Source: Pseudomonadota bacterium | GTDB taxonomy: Bacteria; Pseudomonadota; Alphaproteobacteria; Caulobacterales; Caulobacteraceae | Assembly: GCA_018241995.1 (NCBI GenBank) | Contig: JAFECT010000003.1 | Span: 620,001 to 684,000, forward strand | Length of the DNA: 64,000 nt | Reading direction: 5' to 3' | Shown here: in pieces, positions 26,216 through 33,303 of the stretch | Numbering within the stretch: the stretch's first letter is position 1 | Layout of the letters: every line of letters starts with the position of its first letter | Notes under the pieces: generated by a model | The model's database searches: none | What the model was told of the DNA's origin: nothing | What the model saw: the letters and a program-made list of their open reading frames with translations, nothing else | Translations under genes and position numbers: made by a program

Positions 26216-26800
26216 TCAGCGCGTGCGGCCCAGGATCAGCTCCGCCGCCAACTCCGCGACTTCATCCGACGAGGCGGCCCCCTTGGGGTCGAACCAGGTG
26301 TGGGTCCAGTTGATCATGCCGAAGAACAGCATGGTCAGGGGCCGGCGTGCGCGGGGCGTGGCCAGGTCGGGGCGCACGGCGGCGATCAGGGCCTGGACCG
26401 CGTCGATCAGGGCGCGCTGGCGGGTGACGATCATCGCCCGGCGCTCGGGCGGCAGGTGGTTCAGGTCGTTCAGCAGCACCTTGTGCCGGTCCGCGGCGCC
26501 GACGTAGAGACCCATGAAGCGGTGGGTCAGGTCGCGCAGCTTGCGCTCGGCCGGGGCCTGGGAGCCCGTCACCGTCTCCACCGCCCCGGTCAGCTGCAGT
26601 AGGTGGGAGTCCATCACCTCGAACAGGATGTCCTCCTTCGAGGGATAGTAGTGGTAGATCAGGGACTTGGAGGCGCCGCAGGCCTGGGCCAGGTCGGCCA
26701 CCGAGGCGCCCAGGAAGCCGCGCGAGGCGAACAGGCGCGCGGCGTGATCGACGATCGCCTCGCGTCTCTGCTCATAGTCGGCCGCCTGTTTGCGCGCCAT
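26216..26800 (-). CDS. TetR family regulator, likely controls E1/E2 and paa genes
   Basis: A 194-residue TetR repressor. The N-terminal helix-turn-helix is SVADLAQACGASKSLIYHYY followed by PSKEDI. The C-terminal ligand domain includes RFMGLYVGAADRHKVLLNDL and FFGMINWTHTWFDPKG, an arrangement common in regulators that bind acyl-CoAs. It is divergent from the E1 gene, and the 122-bp gap holds a palindrome (26884-26895) near-identical to sites before paaA and paaZ. I infer that it is the phenylacetate-type regulator (PaaR-like), answering to an aryl- or acyl-CoA. Ligand and direct binding are unproven. Confidence 0.85.
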   Translation of the reverse strand: MARKQAADYEQRREAIVDHAARLFASRGFLGASVADLAQACGASKSLIYHYYPSKEDILFEVMDSHLLQLTGAVETVTGSQAPAERKLRDLTHRFMGLYVGAADRHKVLLNDLNHLPPERRAMIVTRQRALIDAVQALIAAVRPDLATPRARRPLTMLFFGMINWTHTWFDPKGAASSDEVAELAAELILGRTR

Positions 26801-26876
26801 CCGGCCCTCGCGAATCCCGCTTGAACTCTCGCGCGGTTCGAGGCGTCTGTCTGCCGGGCGCCGAAAGGGCTTGATA

Positions 26877-26903
26877 ATTAGCCGTCCGAGCGGTCAATAA
26901 ATC
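26877..26903. promoter_or_regulatory. TetR operator (site D), paa-type palindrome
   Basis: The core GTCCGAGCGGTC (26884-26895) matches the paaA operator core GACCGCGCGGTC at 10 of 12 bases. Over 27 bases (26877-26903) it matches the reverse complement of the paaA site at 24 positions, including the flanking AATTAGCC and GCGGTCAAT. It lies between the divergent TetR and E1 genes, 27 bases before the E1 ATG, so it could repress both. Confidence 0.75.
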
Positions 26904-26922
26904 CGAGCCCAGGGAGAGTCAC

Positions 26923-29031
26923 ATGGCCGAAGTCGCGTCCGCCGCCAAAGACTCCGCGCGAGGCTCAGTGTCCGGCTCCAACAGCCCAGATCCCGACTTC
27001 GACTGGCGTCGCGCCGCCTATCTGGTGCATCTGTCGCGCGCGCTCGATGCGCTCGAAGAGGGCACGCTCGTGCCCGAGCGCAAGGTGCTCTACCAGTTCT
27101 CGGCCCGCGGCCACGATCTGGCGCAGATCCTGTTGGGCTCCAAGCTGACCGACAAGAACGACGCGGCCTGCGGCTATTATCGCTCCCGGCCCATGCTGCT
27201 GGCGCTGGGCGTCGATCCGGCCGATGCGCTGGGATCGAACATGATGCGCGCGGGCGGCTATTCCGACGGGCGCGACATCGGGGTGGTGTTCAACTACCCC
27301 AACCCGCACGGCGCCTCGGCGCTGCCCATGTGCGGCGGGGTGGGGGCGCAATACACGCCCACGGTCGGCTGGGCCCAGGCGGCGGAGTATCGGCGCAAGG
27401 TGCTGAACGACCCGGCCTGGCGCGACGCCATCGGCGTGGTGCTGGGGGGCGACGCGTCCTGCGCCACCAACGGCTTCTGGTCGGCCCTGACCATCGCCAC
27501 GACGCTGAAGCTGCCGATGCTGTTCTTCATCGAGGACAACGGCTTCGGCATCTCGACCCCCTCGACCCTGCAGACGCCCGGCGCCGACATCGCCGCCAAT
27601 CTGAAGAGCTTCAAGAACCTGGAAGTGCTGTCCGGCGACGGGACCGAGCCGGCCGAGGCGGCGCGCCTGATCAAACAGGCGCTGAGCCACGTGCGGGGGC
27701 GCCAGGGGCCTTGCCTGCTGCGCCTGACGGTGCCGCGCCTGCAGGGCCATTCGGCCCAGGACACCCAGGCCTACAAGTCCCAGGACCTGGTCGCGTCGGA
27801 ATGGGCGCGCGATCCCCTGCCCAAGCTGCACGACTTCCTGGTGCCCGCCCTGATGGACGAGGGCGAATGGGAGGAGATCGGCGCCGAAGCCAAGCGCACG
27901 GTCGAGGACTGCCTGCGCCGCGCCGAACAGCGGGCCCAGCCCGACCCCGCGACAATCGCCCGCCACGTCTTCTTCGACGGCGAGATGCAGACCCAGGGCG
28001 GCCAGTGGGTCGAGGGCTATCAGCCGCCTCTGACCGCCTCCGAGCCCGAGGAAAGCGGCCAGCGCATCAACATGGGCGCCGCCATCCGCAAGACCCTGGA
28101 GACCGAACTCGCGGCCAATCCGAAGATGCTGGTGTTCGGCGAGGACGTCGGCCCCAAGGGCGGGGTCCACGCCGTGACCCTGGGCCTGCAGGAGAAGTTC
28201 GGCGCCGACCGGGTGTTCGACACCTCGCTGTCGGAAGAGGGCATCATCGGCCGCGCCGTCGGCATGGCCCTCGCTGGCCTGGTCCCGGCGCCGGAAATCC
28301 AGTTCCGCAAGTACGCCGAGCCCGCCAAGGAGCAGCTGTCGGACTGCGGCGCCATGCGCTGGCGCACCGCCAACCGCTTCGCAGCCCCCATCGTGGTGCG
28401 CATGCCGGTGGGCTTCTTCAAGTGCGGCGACCCCTGGCACAGCCAGACCAACGAGGTGGAGTACGTCCACTCGCCGGGCTGGCGGGTGGCGGCGCCGTCG
28501 AATGCGGCGGACGCGGTGGGCCTGCTGCGCGCCGCCCTGCGCGGCAACGACCCGACCATCTTCTTCGAGCACCGCGCCATGCTCGACGCCGCCTGGGCGC
28601 GCCGGCCCTATCCCGGCGACGACTATGTGCTGGACTTCGGCAAGGCCAAGGTGACGCGCGAGGGGACTGAGCTGACCATCGTGACCTGGGGGGCGATGGT
28701 GGAGCGCTCGGAGCAGGCGGCGGAGCAATCCGGCCGCTCCGTCGAGGTGATCGACCTCAGAACCCTGATGCCCTGGGACCGCGAGACGGTGCTGGCCTCG
28801 GTGCGCAAGACGCGGCGCTGCCTGATCGTGCACGAGGACCTGAAGACCGGCGGGTTCGGCGCCGAGATCGCCGCGGTCGTGGCCGACGAGGCCTTCATCG
28901 ACCTGGACGCGCCCGTCGTGCGCCTGACCATGCCGGACGTGCCCAGCCCCCATAACCCGATCCTGCTGGATGCGGTCGTACCCTCGGTCGAGCAGATTGC
29001 GGCCAAGATCGAAGCCCTGGCGGCCTACTGA
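26923..29031 (+). CDS. 2-oxoacid dehydrogenase E1, fused alpha and beta subunits
   Basis: A 702-residue thiamine-diphosphate enzyme carrying E1-alpha (about 25-340) and E1-beta (about 365-700) in one chain, as in fused branched-chain 2-oxoacid dehydrogenases. The alpha part has YYRSRPMLLALG and the ThDP/Mg motif beginning GGDASCATNGFW and ending FFIEDNGFGIS. The beta part has FGEDVGPKGGVHAVTLGL, DTSLSEEGIIGRAVGMAL and VIDLRTLMPWD. E1 decarboxylates a 2-oxoacid and loads the acyl group on E2 lipoate. The stop overlaps the E2 start (TGATG). The upstream operator ties it to the paa regulator, so an aryl-pyruvate substrate is possible. The branched-chain oxoacid role is the default. Confidence 0.9.
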   Translation: MAEVASAAKDSARGSVSGSNSPDPDFDWRRAAYLVHLSRALDALEEGTLVPERKVLYQFSARGHDLAQILLGSKLTDKNDAACGYYRSRPMLLALGVDPADALGSNMMRAGGYSDGRDIGVVFNYPNPHGASALPMCGGVGAQYTPTVGWAQAAEYRRKVLNDPAWRDAIGVVLGGDASCATNGFWSALTIATTLKLPMLFFIEDNGFGISTPSTLQTPGADIAANLKSFKNLEVLSGDGTEPAEAARLIKQALSHVRGRQGPCLLRLTVPRLQGHSAQDTQAYKSQDLVASEWARDPLPKLHDFLVPALMDEGEWEEIGAEAKRTVEDCLRRAEQRAQPDPATIARHVFFDGEMQTQGGQWVEGYQPPLTASEPEESGQRINMGAAIRKTLETELAANPKMLVFGEDVGPKGGVHAVTLGLQEKFGADRVFDTSLSEEGIIGRAVGMALAGLVPAPEIQFRKYAEPAKEQLSDCGAMRWRTANRFAAPIVVRMPVGFFKCGDPWHSQTNEVEYVHSPGWRVAAPSNAADAVGLLRAALRGNDPTIFFEHRAMLDAAWARRPYPGDDYVLDFGKAKVTREGTELTIVTWGAMVERSEQAAEQSGRSVEVIDLRTLMPWDRETVLASVRKTRRCLIVHEDLKTGGFGAEIAAVVADEAFIDLDAPVVRLTMPDVPSPHNPILLDAVVPSVEQIAAKIEALAAY

Positions 29032-30275
29032 TGAGCGCTCCCACGGACATCCGCGCGCCCATCGAGCAGGAAGGCACCAAGGCGGTGGTGCGCAAGTGGC
29101 TGAAGAAGGTCGGCGACGCCGTGCGCGTCGACGAGCCGGTGGTGGAGCTCGAGACCGACAAGGTCGCGGTCGAGGTCGCCGCCGAGGCCGCCGGCGTGCT
29201 GGCCGAGATCGTGCTGGACGCCGGCGCCGACGCCGAGCCCGGCGCGCTGCTTGGGCGCTTGTCTTCGGAAGGCGCGAAAGCCGCGCCCGCCAAGGCTGCG
29301 CCCGCGAAGGCTGCGCTGGAGTCGCCCGCCACGGCGGCCCTCGCTGCGGCCGAGCCCAGCTTCGACTGGCCCTCGCACCCCAAGCGCTCCATCGCGAGCT
29401 TCGACCCGGCTCTGCGCCTGTCGCCCTCGGTCAGGCGCCTGCTGATCGAGGAGGGGCTGGACCCCACCGGCATGAAGGGCACCGGCCGCGACGGCCGCCT
29501 GACCCGGGCCGATGTTGAGGCCGCCGCCAAGTCGAGGAGCGCCCGCCCGTCCGCGCCCGCCAAGCCCGTCTCCTCCGGCGGCGTGACCGCGATCCCGCAC
29601 GACTCCATGCGCCGGCGCATCGCCGAGCACATGGTCCACTCCATGACCGTGGCCCCGCACGTGACCGCCGTCTTCGAGGCCGACTTCAGCCGGATCATGG
29701 CCCACCGCCGCGCCCACAAGGCCGAGTTCGAGCGCCAGGGCGTGAACCTGACCTACACCGCCTATCTGATCGCGGCCTCGGCCGAGGCCATGAAGGTCTC
29801 GCCCAACGTCAACAGCCGCTGGTTCGACGACCGGCTAGAAGTCTACGAGGACGCCAACATCGGCCTCGGCGTGGCGCTGGGTGACCAGGGCCTGATCGTG
29901 CCGGTGATCCAGAAGGCCCAGACGCTCAGCCTGCTCGAGATCGCCCGCCAGCTCGGCGACCTGACCGAGCGTGCGCGGCTGCACAAGCTAACGCCCGCCG
30001 ACGTGAAGGGCGGCACCTTCTCGATCTCCAACCACGGGGTCTCGGGCTCGCTGGTGGCCGCGCCGATCATCATCAACCAGCCCCAGTCGGCGATCCTCGG
30101 CGTCGGCAAGCTGGAGAAGCGGGTGGTGGTGCGCGAGGTCGATGGCGTGGACACGATCCAGGTGCGCCCCATGGCCTATGTCTCGCTCACCATCGACCAC
30201 CGCGCCATCGACGGCCACCAGACCAACGCCTGGCTGACGCGGTTCGTCGAGGTGCTGGAGGGGTGGGAGGTCTGA
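29031..30275 (+). CDS. Dihydrolipoamide acyltransferase (E2) of 2-oxoacid dehydrogenase complex
   Basis: A 414-residue E2. An N-terminal lipoyl domain has lipoylated Lys44 in ELETDKVAVEV. An Ala/Pro/Lys-rich linker follows, then a peripheral subunit-binding domain at about 125-165 (PSVRRLLIEEGLDPTGMKGT, GRDGRLTRADV). The C-terminal catalytic domain ends with the active-site motif HRAIDG (His390, Asp394). It transfers the acyl group made by the fused E1 to CoA. It is coupled to E1 by a one-base overlap. No E3 (lipoamide dehydrogenase) gene follows, so a shared E3 from elsewhere must serve. Confidence 0.93.
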   Translation: MSAPTDIRAPIEQEGTKAVVRKWLKKVGDAVRVDEPVVELETDKVAVEVAAEAAGVLAEIVLDAGADAEPGALLGRLSSEGAKAAPAKAAPAKAALESPATAALAAAEPSFDWPSHPKRSIASFDPALRLSPSVRRLLIEEGLDPTGMKGTGRDGRLTRADVEAAAKSRSARPSAPAKPVSSGGVTAIPHDSMRRRIAEHMVHSMTVAPHVTAVFEADFSRIMAHRRAHKAEFERQGVNLTYTAYLIAASAEAMKVSPNVNSRWFDDRLEVYEDANIGLGVALGDQGLIVPVIQKAQTLSLLEIARQLGDLTERARLHKLTPADVKGGTFSISNHGVSGSLVAAPIIINQPQSAILGVGKLEKRVVVREVDGVDTIQVRPMAYVSLTIDHRAIDGHQTNAWLTRFVEVLEGWEV

Positions 30276-30326
30276 TCTCAAACTCCGCTCGTCCCCGCGC
30301 AAGCGGGACCCGGGTTTTTGAACCCC

Positions 30327-30435
30327 GAACCTCACGAACAGCACGAACACAGCGCTTGGCTCGACCAACGGACTCGTAGCTGCACGCTCTCAATTCCTGA
30401 GGCCGAAGGCCTCGTTCGTGTCGTTCGTGAGGTTC
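30327..30435. repeat. Long inverted repeat built from GTTCGTG units
   Basis: The left arm (30327-30348) and right arm (30414-30435) are 22 bases each and complementary at 20 positions. Each arm holds two GTTCGTG/CACGAAC units, with a 65-base spacer between arms. It lies in the 182-bp gap between the convergent E2 and methyltransferase-like genes. A second short repeat-like segment, CCCGCGCAAGCGGGACCCGG (30294-30313), precedes it. It could fold in RNA or be a mobile intergenic repeat. Confidence 0.75.
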
Positions 30436-30457
30436 GTGGTTCCAGTCTTTTTGAGGG

Positions 30458-31132
30458 TCAGGCCCGCGTCGCCATCCAGATCACATGGCGCACGCCCCGG
30501 CGACCGCCGCTGGCGCGCACGGTCAGCTCCTCGACCTTGAAGCCCACGTTTCGCAGGCGTCTTGTGAAGGCCGTGTCCTGCACCGCCGACCAGACCGCCA
30601 GCACGCCGCCCGGCTTAAGCGCTCGTATCGCCGCGCCCAGGCCCGAAGGCCCATAGAGCCGGTCGTTGCCGGCCCGGCTCAGGCCCGCCGGGCCGTTGTC
30701 GACGTCCAGCAGGATGGCGTCATAGGTCCGTTCGGCCTCGGCGATCACCGCGCCTACGTCGCCCTCGCGGATGATCAGGCGCGGGTCATCCAAGCTGGCG
30801 CCGGAGAGGTGCGCCATTGGCCCGCGAGCCCAGGCGACCACGGCGGGGACGAGCTCGGCCACCGTGACCTTGGCCTTCGGACCCAGGGCCTCCAGCGCCG
30901 CGCGCAAGGTGAAGCCCATGCCGTAGCCGCCGATCAGGATGTGCGGCGCAGGTCGATCCTTCAGCCGCTCGCAGGTCAGGGTCGCGAGCGCCTTTTCCGA
31001 GCCCGAGACCCGGCTGTTCATCAGCTCGATGGAGCCGGCCATGATCGAATACTCGGTCCCGCGCCGCATGAGCTTCAGCTCGCCGCCGTCGCCGGGAACC
31101 GTGGCTGTGTCGAGGTGCTCCCAGCGGATCAT
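30458..31132 (-). CDS. Spermidine synthase-like SAM-dependent methyltransferase-fold protein
   Basis: A 224-residue Rossmann-fold protein resembling the polyamine synthase family. The nucleotide-binding block is HILIGGYGMGFTLRAALEAL, then VTVAELVPAVVAWARG and the acidic YDAILLDVDNGP. ATG 31132 has AAGGA upstream and starts the recognisable fold; the open frame continues 99 bases further without a better start. Proteins this size annotated as spermidine synthase are often uncharacterised, so putrescine aminopropyl transfer should not be assumed. Confidence 0.75.
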   Translation of the reverse strand: MIRWEHLDTATVPGDGGELKLMRRGTEYSIMAGSIELMNSRVSGSEKALATLTCERLKDRPAPHILIGGYGMGFTLRAALEALGPKAKVTVAELVPAVVAWARGPMAHLSGASLDDPRLIIREGDVGAVIAEAERTYDAILLDVDNGPAGLSRAGNDRLYGPSGLGAAIRALKPGGVLAVWSAVQDTAFTRRLRNVGFKVEELTVRASGGRRGVRHVIWMATRA

Positions 31133-31383
31133 GCTTCGAATCCTTGCCTCACGCCGCCACGCGTCCTCGGCGTGGGCCCAACCCGCCCCCGCAGAGCGAG
31201 GCAAAGGAAGGGTGGGACTGTTGCCTAGCAATGGGGGGATGATGGGTCGAGGGCATGCCGGATTTGAGATTGGTCCCGATTGCCCGCCCGCCGACGTCCA
31301 TCGCTACATTGCCGAGCATTGACTCACTGCTCTACCTATGAGGAATTGTCCGCCGGACGGCTTCCGGTAGGGCGGGTTGGGGC

Positions 31384-32262
31384 ATGGAGAGAATCTACGT
31401 TCAGATTCCAGCCTACCGCGACAGCGAACTCAGCGCGACGCTGATCGACCTCTACGCCAAAGCCGAAGCGCCGGAGCGTGTGCGCACAGCGGTGCTGTGG
31501 CAGTACGGCGAGGGCGAGACTCTGGCGCGGAAGGTTCAGCGCCTGCCCAATCTGGACATCGTCGCCGTCCCGAGCGGCGGGAGCCAGGGCTGCAATTGGG
31601 CCCGTAGCCTGCTGCAGCAGCGTTGGGCTGGCGAGGCCTACACCCTGCTGCTGGACTCCCATCATCGCTTCGTGCGCGGCTGGGACAGGCTGCTGGTCGA
31701 CATGCACCGCGGGCTTGAAGAGGCGGGCGTGGCCAAGCCGATGCTGACCGCCTACCTGCCGGCCTACGACCCGCTGATCACGCTGCCCTACCGCAGCAGC
31801 CAGCCGTTCAAGATCTATCCGCTGCAACGCGAGCAAGGGATGTTGCTGCGGCTGACCAGCTGCCCCATTCCCTATTGGAAAACCCTGGCGGGCCCGATCG
31901 AGGCGGACTTCGCGTCGCTGCATTTCATCTTCGCCCGTGGGGCTCTGAACCAAGAGCTGCGCTTCGACCCGGACATATATTTCTTCGGAGATGAAGTGCT
32001 GATCGGCGCGCGCGCCTTCACCAGCGGGTACGACATGTATCACCCGCACCGCGTCGTGGGTTGGCACTGCTACAACCGCAACTCTCGCGTACCCCATTGG
32101 GATGACCATCCTGATTGGCACCTGCGCCATCGCAAGGCGTTGGAGCGCATCCGCCGGTTGCTGAGCGGTGAGACCAGCGGCGACTTCGGCCTCGGATCGG
32201 CGCGCTCGCTGCAGGCCTACGAGGACCGCCTGCTCGCGCCCCTGGTCTTGGAGGCGGCGTGA
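31384..32262 (+). CDS. GT60-type glycosyltransferase (GlcNAc domain, Skp1 HyPro-GnT1 related)
   Basis: A 292-residue cytosolic glycosyltransferase with no signal peptide. It follows the GlcNAc-domain (CAZy GT60) pattern of Dictyostelium Skp1 GnT1, which adds GlcNAc to hydroxyproline. The N-terminus is IYVQIPAYRDSELSATLIDL, the DXD-like nucleotide-sugar/metal motif is LLLDSHHRFVRGWD (Asp91-Ser-His93), and later blocks are FIFARG, YFFGDEVLIGARAFTSGYDM and VGWHCYNR (His228, Arg232). It is first of three genes joined by overlapping stops and starts; the next is a prolyl-hydroxylase-type enzyme. I infer transfer of a sugar to hydroxyproline. Donor and acceptor are unproven. Confidence 0.85.
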   Translation: MERIYVQIPAYRDSELSATLIDLYAKAEAPERVRTAVLWQYGEGETLARKVQRLPNLDIVAVPSGGSQGCNWARSLLQQRWAGEAYTLLLDSHHRFVRGWDRLLVDMHRGLEEAGVAKPMLTAYLPAYDPLITLPYRSSQPFKIYPLQREQGMLLRLTSCPIPYWKTLAGPIEADFASLHFIFARGALNQELRFDPDIYFFGDEVLIGARAFTSGYDMYHPHRVVGWHCYNRNSRVPHWDDHPDWHLRHRKALERIRRLLSGETSGDFGLGSARSLQAYEDRLLAPLVLEAA

Positions 32263-32903
32263 AACGTCATCGCCGCGCGGGTATCGACGAGATCGAATGG
32301 ATCGACGATTTCGTCAGCGAGCGCGCGCGTACGTCGATCTTGAGCGAGCTCGAATACTGCTTCTGGTGGCCGAGCCTGGTGGTGTCGCGCGACGCGGACG
32401 GAGGCTGGCGCTCGGGCCGGAGCGACTGGCGCGCTAGCGAGACCACCACCGAGCGCTGGTTCACGCTGCAACTGATGACCGAGGTCCGCCGGATCGAGCG
32501 GCGGGTGGAGCGGATTCTCGGCGAGCCGCCGGACTGTTTCGAGGGCTGGCAGGCTACGCGCTATGGCCCCGGCCAATACTTCGACGACCACTACGACTTC
32601 GGCCATTGCCGCGACGAGCCCGCGGGCGAACGGCGCGCCACCCTGGTGTTGTACCTGCGCTGTCCGGCGGGCGGGGGCGGCACCCACTTCCCCGAGCGCG
32701 ACCTCACCGTCGCGGCGCGACCGGGCCGGCTGCTGTTCTTCCGTAACCTGCTGCCTGACGGCAGCGAGGACATGGCCATGCTGCACGCCAGCCTGCCGGT
32801 CCGCCGCGGCCGGAAGCTGACCCTGGTCAACTGGATCCGCGAGCGCCCGGTCCGCGGCGCTCGGGCCAATTCCATCAGAGCCACCGAGGAGAGACGGCCA
32901 TGA
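32259..32903 (+). CDS. Prolyl 4-hydroxylase-type 2-oxoglutarate/Fe(II) dioxygenase
   Basis: A 214-residue P4Hc-type dioxygenase. The double-stranded beta-helix carries iron ligands His111 and Asp113 (YGPGQYFDDHYDFG) and His176 (MLHASLPV), with Lys186 in GRKLTLVNWIRER placed to bind 2-oxoglutarate. Also typical are RRATLVLYLR and GGGGTHFPE. Such enzymes hydroxylate peptidyl proline using O2 and 2-oxoglutarate. GTG 32259 overlaps the glycosyltransferase stop (GTGA) and has GGAGG upstream. In Dictyostelium a P4H (PhyA) prepares the hydroxyproline used by GnT1, so this pairing is functionally suggestive. Confidence 0.88.
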   Translation: MKRHRRAGIDEIEWIDDFVSERARTSILSELEYCFWWPSLVVSRDADGGWRSGRSDWRASETTTERWFTLQLMTEVRRIERRVERILGEPPDCFEGWQATRYGPGQYFDDHYDFGHCRDEPAGERRATLVLYLRCPAGGGGTHFPERDLTVAARPGRLLFFRNLLPDGSEDMAMLHASLPVRRGRKLTLVNWIRERPVRGARANSIRATEERRP

Positions 32904-33232
32904 ACGACGAGCAGATCGTCCAGCGCATCATCAAGCGCCACGGGACGGTCATCGACCTGAAGAAACAGCCCGCGGTGATGGTCGACATCATCCGCCAGAT
33001 CCGCCTGGGGGTGTTCGAGCCGGACGGCGGCGCCCCGCCGCCCCCGCCGTCGCCGCCGGGCGGGGCGCCCAAGCCGCCGCCGCCGGACCCCTCTAGCATG
33101 GGCGAACTTGTGCGGCTGGACGACTTGATGAAGGCCCTGCTCAAGGTCTCCCGCGACGTGGCCAAGCTGTCGACCCAGGTGGCCCAGATTCACGCGGCGA
33201 CCACCCACGCCAAGGGCGCGAAGCCGGGCTAG
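32900..33232 (+). CDS. Small protein with proline-rich segment, candidate substrate of the P4H/GT60 pair
   Basis: A 110-residue protein I do not recognise. Residues 1-40 and 68-100 look helical and charged (IVQRIIKRHGTVIDLKK, DDLMKALLKVSRDVAKL). Between them residues 41-64 carry 14 prolines, including PPPPPSPP and KPPPPDP, with glycine and alanine spacers. No signal peptide or membrane segment. The ATG overlaps the dioxygenase stop (ATGA) behind GAGGAGAG, so it is made together with the two enzymes. SPPPP-like runs are the classical targets of prolyl hydroxylation and Hyp-O-glycosylation in eukaryotes. Its role as substrate is an inference. Confidence 0.75.
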   Translation: MNDEQIVQRIIKRHGTVIDLKKQPAVMVDIIRQIRLGVFEPDGGAPPPPPSPPGGAPKPPPPDPSSMGELVRLDDLMKALLKVSRDVAKLSTQVAQIHAATTHAKGAKPG

Positions 33233-33303
33233 GGCGGGGCTACATCACCTGCGTCGGGCGCGCCGCATGGCGCGGGCAGCGCGCGGGACCGCGCCTCTGC
33301 GGA

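Noticed and set aside
31239..31322. A 27-residue open frame before the GT60 gene (ends VHRYIAEH)
   Set aside because: Too short, with only a general G-rich upstream stretch and no overlap with the operon. It might be a leader peptide, but nothing supports it beyond having a start and stop.
32900..33232. Reading the proline-rich protein as an exported extensin-like or TonB-like protein
   Set aside because: It has no signal peptide or membrane anchor, and its flanking helices are charged and cytosolic in character.
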